A stretch of DNA of 52,513 bases from the NCBI GenBank assembly GCA_947586835.1, contig CANPXT010000010.1, positions 1-52,513 on the forward strand, written 5' to 3'. How positions within the stretch are numbered: the first letter of the stretch is position 1; the number at the start of each line of letters is the position of its first letter. The translations under genes and the position numbers were made by a program. Below the pieces are notes generated by a model. That model searched no databases. It was given only the letters and a program-made list of their open reading frames with translations, and was not told where the DNA came from. Origin of the DNA: an uncultured Alphaproteobacteria bacterium (GTDB lineage Bacteria > Pseudomonadota > Alphaproteobacteria > CAAHEQ01 > UBA3637). Positions 47,534-52,513 of this stretch are shown in pieces.

Positions 47534-48922
47534 ATGATGAAACCCATGACGCGGGGTAATCCGATTGCTTTGATTATCCTGTTTGCAATTCCCATTTTTC
47601 TCGGAAACCTGTTTCAACAGGCGTATATTTTGTCAGATGTCTATATTTTGGGGCATTTTCTGGGATTACACGCTTTGGCGGTCATCGGAGCAATGGCGCC
47701 TGTTTTTATGATGATTATCATGGCGGCGGTCGGTTTTACCAACGGCTTATGCATTATCACGGCGCAACGCTACGGTGCCAACGATATGCGCGGTGTCAAA
47801 AAATCATTCAGCGGCGGATTGATGCTTTCCGTTATCTGCTGTGCAATTTTTGTCGGAACGGTACTTTTGTTTGAAGATATTATTTTGGAAAAAATGAGCG
47901 TGCCCGCCGATATTTATGACGATGCCAAGCGCTTTTTAACCGTTATGACCTATTCCTCGTTTGCTACTATGTTTTATAACTACTTCGCCGGTATTATGCG
48001 GGCATTGGGAGATAGTAAAACGCCGCTTTATTTTTTAATTTTTTCATCAGTTTTAAACGCGGTAATTAATGTTATTTTTATTGTTTATTATCATTTTGAT
48101 GTATTAGGTGTTGCATTCGGTACCACGCTAACGCAATGTGTTTCCGTCGTGCTGTGTTTAGGCTGGTTATTTTGGAAATTTCCGGTGTTTCGCTTGAAAA
48201 AAGAAGATTGGAACGTATCAATCGGCTTTTTGATTGAGCATTTAAAAATTGCCATACCGATGACATTGAACTTTTCCATTCTCGGATTAAGCATGACGAT
48301 TGTACAAAGCATTTGCAATCAATTCGGCTCGGATACCATTGCCGCTTTTACGGCAGCTTCTCGTATTGAACAGGTTATGACCATGCCGTTGTTTGCTTTT
48401 GCACCCGCGATTACAACTTATGTGGCGCAAAACTTCGGTGCTTGTCTCATTCGACGCATTCGACAAGGTGTTTTACAAAGTTTTCTTACCGTAACGGCTA
48501 TGAGCATTATTATGGCCTTCATTGCCTATGAATGGAGCGATGTTTTAGCCGGTTTATTTTTAAATAATCCGCCACAGGAAGTTTTACAAAAATCCGTCAC
48601 ATACATTCGTATTACCATGATGTTTTATACCTGTTTGGGACTGATTTTTGTTTTTCGACAAGCATTACAAGGAATGGGATATTCGCTTATTCCGCTTTTT
48701 GCCGCCGTTTTGGAACTTTGTTCCCGAACAGGTGCCGCTTTATATTTGGTAACCGTTTTCGGCTACATCGGCATTTGCTATTCGGGTCCGATTGCTTGGA
48801 CAACCGGCGCCATTGTTGCCGTAACGGGTTATTTGATCGTTATTTCTCGCTACAAGACAAAATTATTCGGGAAACTCAACCAAAAAGCTTCCGTTCCGCG
48901 TGAACGAAAAATTCGCGCATAA
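47534..48922 (+). CDS. MATE-family efflux transporter
   Basis: A cation-driven exporter of drugs or metabolites. The 462-residue protein has 12 predicted helices in two halves. MATE features: NPIALIILFAIPIFLGNLFQ in helix 1, GFTNGLCIITAQRYGA at the end of helix 2, and the matching GSDTIAAFTAASRIEQVMTM and APAITTYVAQNFGA in the second half. FRQALQGMGYSLIPL is typical of the DinF/NorM-like group. Substrate unknown. Convergent with thpR, 16 bp apart. Confidence 0.92.
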   Translation: MMKPMTRGNPIALIILFAIPIFLGNLFQQAYILSDVYILGHFLGLHALAVIGAMAPVFMMIIMAAVGFTNGLCIITAQRYGANDMRGVKKSFSGGLMLSVICCAIFVGTVLLFEDIILEKMSVPADIYDDAKRFLTVMTYSSFATMFYNYFAGIMRALGDSKTPLYFLIFSSVLNAVINVIFIVYYHFDVLGVAFGTTLTQCVSVVLCLGWLFWKFPVFRLKKEDWNVSIGFLIEHLKIAIPMTLNFSILGLSMTIVQSICNQFGSDTIAAFTAASRIEQVMTMPLFAFAPAITTYVAQNFGACLIRRIRQGVLQSFLTVTAMSIIMAFIAYEWSDVLAGLFLNNPPQEVLQKSVTYIRITMMFYTCLGLIFVFRQALQGMGYSLIPLFAAVLELCSRTGAALYLVTVFGYIGICYSGPIAWTTGAIVAVTGYLIVISRYKTKLFGKLNQKASVPRERKIRA

Positions 48923-48938
48923 AATTTAAAGAATAAAA

Positions 48939-49490
48939 TCAAATTAAACTTAACGGATACGTTTCTTCCACCGTATAATATTTGCCTTCACCGTTTTCAT
49001 GCGCATGGCTTTGAAACAGGCAAAACGAATCGACCAAAAACGATTTTCCGTGAAACAAATTGTTGCGTCCGATATATTCAAACACTTCATCCATGGACGT
49101 ACCTTGCAGTTTTGCCAACGATACATGCGGTACAAATTTAAATTTATCGGCATTACCGCCACCGGCTCGAATAACGGCTTTATCAATTTTTTCCTGCAAT
49201 TCGCCGATGAGTTTCGGCGCATCAACACCCGTCCATATATGGTGCGGCTGATTGCCGACGGCAAAATAACCGACTTCCTTAAACGCCATATGAAAAGCCG
49301 GAAAACGAATATAGCGCAACTCTTTTAAAATATCGGCAGCAACAGGCTCTTCAACATTACCGATAAAGCGTAAATTTAAGTTTAAATGATCCTTTGTGTG
49401 CCATCGTGCGCCAAACAAACCGCCTCTTAACGCATAAAGCTCTTCTTTAATTTCTTCCGGCAAGTCCAAACCGACAAAAAGACGTAACAT
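48939..49490 (-). CDS. thpR: RNA 2',3'-cyclic phosphodiesterase (2H family), first motif altered
   Basis: ThpR/LigT enzymes act on 2',3'-cyclic phosphates of RNA using two H-x-T/S-x motifs. The start is the ATG at 49490 (MLRLFVGLDLPEEIKEEL) with AAAGGAG upstream, giving 183 residues, normal length. The second motif is good (FKFVPHVSLAKL). The first, usually HLTLRFLG, reads NLNLRFIG when aligned on the RF-x-G strand, with a His two residues earlier (DHLNLNLRF). The enzyme may use the shifted His or may have lost activity. Divergent from def. Confidence 0.85.
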   Translation of the reverse strand: MLRLFVGLDLPEEIKEELYALRGGLFGARWHTKDHLNLNLRFIGNVEEPVAADILKELRYIRFPAFHMAFKEVGYFAVGNQPHHIWTGVDAPKLIGELQEKIDKAVIRAGGGNADKFKFVPHVSLAKLQGTSMDEVFEYIGRNNLFHGKSFLVDSFCLFQSHAHENGEGKYYTVEETYPLSLI

Positions 49491-49502
49491 AAAAAAACTC
49501 CT

Positions 49503-49530
49503 TTGCAAATTGATAAAAAGAGTATATAAT
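49503..49530 (+). promoter_or_regulatory. Promoter of def-fmt-truA
   Basis: TTGCAA (49503-49508), 16-bp spacer, consensus TATAAT (49525-49530), 27 bp ahead of def. Confidence 0.65.
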
Positions 49531-49556
49531 AAAAAAACAAGAAAGGAAACGAAAAA

Positions 49557-50075
49557 ATGTCAAAGTTAAAAGTTTTTGAAATTCCGGCACCGATTTTACA
49601 CAAAAAAGCCCTTCCGGTTGAAGCCGTTACGCCTGAAATTCGACAAACGTTGGCTGATATGCTCGAAACCATGTATGCCTCTAACGGTGTTGGTTTAGCC
49701 GGTAATCAGGTAGGCCTTTTGCAACGCTTGGTGGTTATGGATTGCGCGGGAAAAGATGACCCACCCTGCCCCATTCAAATGGTAAATCCGAAAATTATTC
49801 AAAAATCGGATGAAATGATTTTTCATAACGAGGGGTGTTTATCCGTCCCGCGGGAATATGCCGATGTGGAACGCCATGCGGAAGTTACCGTTCAATATTT
49901 AGATGAAAACGGTCAAGAAAAAACCTTAAAGGCAACAGGCCTCCTTTCCGTTTGTATTCAACATGAAACCGATCATTTGGACGGACGCTTGTTTATTGAT
50001 TATCTCTCGCCGCTTAAACGGGCGCGATTGGTTAAACATTTGGAAAAACGCCGTCGTCGCGAAACGGAAGAATAA
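49557..50075 (+). CDS. def: Peptide deformylase
   Basis: It removes the formyl group from nascent N-terminal formyl-Met. The 172-residue metalloenzyme has all three motifs: GVGLAGNQVGL (family GxGLAAxQ), EGCLSVP with the metal Cys, and QHETDHLDG with two metal His and the catalytic Glu. AAAGGAAA is upstream. It heads the def-fmt-truA operon; deformylase and formyltransferase act at opposite ends of the same cycle. Confidence 0.97.
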   Translation: MSKLKVFEIPAPILHKKALPVEAVTPEIRQTLADMLETMYASNGVGLAGNQVGLLQRLVVMDCAGKDDPPCPIQMVNPKIIQKSDEMIFHNEGCLSVPREYADVERHAEVTVQYLDENGQEKTLKATGLLSVCIQHETDHLDGRLFIDYLSPLKRARLVKHLEKRRRRETEE

Positions 50076-50085
50076 GGAGAAAAAA

Positions 50086-51003
50086 ATGAGAGTTATTTTT
50101 ATGGGAACGCCCGATTTTGCGATTCCTGTTTTAGAAGCGCTGACGACAAAGCATACAGTTATTGCCGTCTATACGCAACCACCGCGTCCTGCCGGTAAAG
50201 GCTATCATCTAACGCCCTCACCCGTTCATCAAAAAGCTGCAAGTTTCGGCATTCCCGTTTATACGCCGATTTCGCTGAAAAATGAAGAAGAGCAAAAAAA
50301 GTTTGCTGCCTTAAAAGCTGATGTGGCCGTAGTATGTGCCTATGGTCTGATTTTGCCGGCTACCGTTTTAAATACCCCTTTAAAGGGGTGCATTAACATT
50401 CATGCTTCGTTATTACCGCGTTGGCGCGGAGCAGCCCCTATTCAACGTGCCATTGAGGCTGGCGATTCGGAATCGGGTATTACGATTATGCAAATGGATG
50501 TCGGCTTAGACACGGGCGATATGTTATTGAAAAAAAGCTGTCCGATTACTGCCGAAACAACAGGCGAATCGCTGCATGATACATTAAGCACCATGGGCGC
50601 CGAATTGATTTTAAAAGCATTAGATGAAAACATGCAACCGCAACCACAGCCGACAAAAGGCGTGACCTATGCCGAAAAAATTCAAAAAGACGAATCATTG
50701 ATTGATTGGGCATTGCCTGCCGATCAATTGGCTCATAAAATTATGGCATTTTATTCGTATCCCGCAACTTATACCGTTTATCACGGCGAACGAATTAAAA
50801 TATTAAAAGCGCACGCAACACAATTGACAACCGATCAAGCCGTCGGTACGATTTTGGATTCAAACTTGCATATCGCCTGTAAAAACGGCACGGTTTTACA
50901 AATTGACTTTTTGCAACGCGCCGGCAAAAAAGCCCTTTCAACGGCTGATTTTATGCAAAGCGACTTTTTAAAAATCGGAGACTTATTTTGCGCTACAAAC
51001 TGA
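50086..51003 (+). CDS. fmt: Methionyl-tRNA formyltransferase
   Basis: It formylates Met-tRNAi with 10-formyl-THF. The ATG at 50086 (MRVIFMGTPDFAIPVLEAL) has AAGGAG upstream; the longer frame begins inside def. 305 residues. Motifs: YTQPPRPAGKGYHLTPSPVH (tRNA-contacting loop), CINIHASLLPRWRGAAPIQR with catalytic Asn/His, and MDVGLDTGDML. The C-terminal OB domain runs from about residue 205 (GVTYAEKIQKDESLIDW). Ten bases after def; overlaps truA by 16 bp. Confidence 0.97.
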   Translation: MRVIFMGTPDFAIPVLEALTTKHTVIAVYTQPPRPAGKGYHLTPSPVHQKAASFGIPVYTPISLKNEEEQKKFAALKADVAVVCAYGLILPATVLNTPLKGCINIHASLLPRWRGAAPIQRAIEAGDSESGITIMQMDVGLDTGDMLLKKSCPITAETTGESLHDTLSTMGAELILKALDENMQPQPQPTKGVTYAEKIQKDESLIDWALPADQLAHKIMAFYSYPATYTVYHGERIKILKAHATQLTTDQAVGTILDSNLHIACKNGTVLQIDFLQRAGKKALSTADFMQSDFLKIGDLFCATN

Positions 51004-51725
51004 TTATCGAATATGACGGTACGCCGTTTATCGGTTGGCAACGACAAAAATCAGGTGTTTCCGTTCAAGGCGTCTTGGAAAAAGCCTTAAAAATCGCCTT
51101 ACGTCAAGAAATTGAATTATTCGGAAGCGGTCGCACCGATGCCGGTGTTCATGCTCTCGGACAAACGGCTCATTTTGATTATACGCAATCAATTGATTTA
51201 CTGAAACTGCGCGAATCGTTAAATGCTTTGGTGCGTCCGTATCCGATCAGTGTGCGGGAAATATCTTCGGTTGCCGATTCGTTTCATGCGCGTTTCAGTG
51301 CCAAACAACGAACTTATATTTATCGCATTTTAAACACCCGTTTTCCACCGGCATTAAATAAAAATCGTGTCTGGTGGTATGCCAAAGAACTTAATGTAAC
51401 ACAAATGAACAAAGCAGCCGCGCTATTAATCGGCAAACATGATTTTTCAACGTTTCGCGCTTCGGAATGTCAGGCAAAATCTCCCGTTAAAACGCTTGAT
51501 TTTATAGAACTCGTACGCAACGGTGATGAAATTATCATGACTATTAAAGCCAAATCGTTTTTACATCACCAAGTGCGCAACATTATCGGTACACTTATCA
51601 ATGTCGGTAACGGCAGTTGGAGCATATCCGACTTTCAAACAGCCTTTGAGAAAAAAAACAGAATTTACGGCGGACAAACGGCACCTGCCGCAGGATTATA
51701 TTTTGTTTCTGTTCAATATGAATAA
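50988..51725 (+). CDS. truA: tRNA pseudouridine(38-40) synthase
   Basis: It makes pseudouridine at tRNA positions 38-40. The 245-residue protein starts at TTG (50988), confirmed by the family N-terminus RYKLIIEYDGTPFIGWQ and a CGGAG 7 bases upstream. Catalytic Asp in FGSGRTDAGVHALGQTAHFD; later KSPVKTLDFIEL and SFLHHQVRNIIGTLINVG. It overlaps fmt by 16 bp. The TTG start probably lowers expression relative to fmt. Confidence 0.96.
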   Translation: MRYKLIIEYDGTPFIGWQRQKSGVSVQGVLEKALKIALRQEIELFGSGRTDAGVHALGQTAHFDYTQSIDLLKLRESLNALVRPYPISVREISSVADSFHARFSAKQRTYIYRILNTRFPPALNKNRVWWYAKELNVTQMNKAAALLIGKHDFSTFRASECQAKSPVKTLDFIELVRNGDEIIMTIKAKSFLHHQVRNIIGTLINVGNGSWSISDFQTAFEKKNRIYGGQTAPAAGLYFVSVQYE

Positions 51726-51733
51726 TAAAGCTT

Positions 51734-52477
51734 TTAAGCATGTTCGCGCGAGAAATTTAACTGCGCCCGTATTACTTGATTTAAATGCTGATCAGAAATT
51801 TTAACGGGCTCACTTTTCTGTATTGATGTTGTCTTTTCAATCATCTCCGCCGATGGTTTCTTTTCATTTCGTTGAGCAGTATAATATTGAATTACTTCCC
51901 GAACACTTTCATAATTTCTTTTTTCAAAATCTTCTTTCTTTTCCTTGGATATCCAATACATTTTTCCGTGTTGAACAAGGTCTAATAATTCATCCCGATC
52001 CTCAACCTTGGCTCCTTTCCTCAACAACAATCCCGCAATATCGGCATAACCGCTAAAAACAGCTTCCTGTAACGGTGTTTTACCCGTTTTATAATCCGGG
52101 TAATCTTTATCAATTTCTTTATTCAAAAGTAAAGATTGAACAATATCATAACGCCCCATTCTCACGGATAAATTCAAAGGCGTATTCAAATCATCATCGG
52201 GAAAATTAACATCGGCATTTAGTTTTTGAAGATGATAAACCAATCCCGAATGATTTATCGCACATGCAAAGGTCAACGGGGTGAAATCTCCCAGCGCAAA
52301 GGGAACAGGCAGGTAAAACTCCGTTGTTTTGCATTTCTCAAAAAGAGGATAAAGATCGACAAGAGTTATCTGATCGCCGTGATTAAAGTTAAATAATATT
52401 TTCTGATATAATTGATCGGCAATTATTTTTTGATAATCCTCCGGTGTTTTTTCGCGAAATAAATTTTTAATAAACAT
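51734..52477 (-). CDS. Ankyrin-repeat protein
   Basis: A 247-residue protein from the ATG at 52477 (AAAAAGG upstream; the longer frame would need TTG). No signal peptide. Repeats cover about residues 60-165: GDFTPLTFACAINHSGLVYH, ADVNFPDDDLNTPLNLSVRM, DYKTGKTPLQEAVFSGYADI, GAKVEDRDELLDLVQ. The charged C-terminus contains several Lys/Glu stretches. Together with the gene at 13.6 kb there are two ankyrin proteins in the window, which fits a host-associated lifestyle but does not prove effector function. It is convergent with truA, 8 bp apart. Confidence 0.85.
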   Translation of the reverse strand: MFIKNLFREKTPEDYQKIIADQLYQKILFNFNHGDQITLVDLYPLFEKCKTTEFYLPVPFALGDFTPLTFACAINHSGLVYHLQKLNADVNFPDDDLNTPLNLSVRMGRYDIVQSLLLNKEIDKDYPDYKTGKTPLQEAVFSGYADIAGLLLRKGAKVEDRDELLDLVQHGKMYWISKEKKEDFEKRNYESVREVIQYYTAQRNEKKPSAEMIEKTTSIQKSEPVKISDQHLNQVIRAQLNFSREHA

Positions 52478-52513
52478 TTTGCCTTTTTGCAAAAGCGATG
52501 GGTTTTCCTGAAC

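Overview
The window is AT-rich DNA, densely coded on both strands. It looks like the chromosome of an uncultured, probably host-associated and fermentative alphaproteobacterium. The grounds are the plsY-dprA-topA order, an F1 ATPase cluster (alpha-gamma-beta-epsilon) with no F0 genes beside it, tol-pal style lipoproteins, and a prepilin with the GRSMVEMLGVLAIIG start that I associate with gut alphaproteobacterial metagenomes. A clostridial-type 2[4Fe-4S] ferredoxin and an ADP-forming acyl-CoA synthetase suggest anaerobic energy metabolism. The taxonomic placement is inference; no rRNA gene is present.

Layout. 1-2.7 kb: 3' end of a cysteine-rich, Thr/Pro-repeat surface protein, a large nested hairpin, and a hipBA toxin-antitoxin pair. 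2.8-7.2 kb: an arylsulfotransferase-like protein and two tandem GT2 glycosyltransferases. 7.2-13.5 kb: Pal, a lipoprotein plus VirB8-like pair, ferredoxin, a DUF6311-like polytopic protein and an MFS transporter. 13.5-25.5 kb: ankyrin protein, glgA-ddh (overlapping), recJ, plsY-dprA-topA (overlapping), ppiD, GNAT. 25.6-33.7 kb: tRNA-Ala(CGC), ADP-forming acyl-CoA synthetase, a giant AsmA-like protein, TrkH. 33.9-36.9 kb: a cytosolic YD-repeat-like protein, and a prepilin behind a structured leader. 37-42 kb: atpA-atpG-atpD-atpC. 42-52.5 kb: SPFH protein, OmpA-type lipoprotein, Sel1 protein with a small membrane protein, queA, BamE-like lipoprotein, MATE pump, thpR-like gene, def-fmt-truA, and a second ankyrin protein.

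Three observations stand out. (1) The ATP synthase alpha subunit carries the C-terminal domain of the delta subunit (AtpH) fused to its N-terminus. No separate atpH is present, and gamma is enlarged. (2) A module of about 60 residues (H-x-x-W-x-D ... K/N-W-D/N-x-W/Y-x-x-E-x-F/Y) recurs in four otherwise unrelated proteins between 2.9 and 12 kb: the sulfotransferase-like protein, both GT2 enzymes and the DUF6311-like protein. This suggests a common cell-envelope glycan process. (3) The prepilin gene is preceded by a leader with a 31-codon basic ORF ending one base before the prepilin ATG, and with mutually exclusive hairpins, which looks like a regulatory leader.

Several obvious start codons had to be moved inward on ribosome-binding-site evidence: both GT2-type calls considered, pal, recJ, topA, the acyl-CoA synthetase, trkH, atpA, the SPFH protein, queA, thpR, fmt and both ankyrin genes. 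The first gene runs off the left edge of the window.
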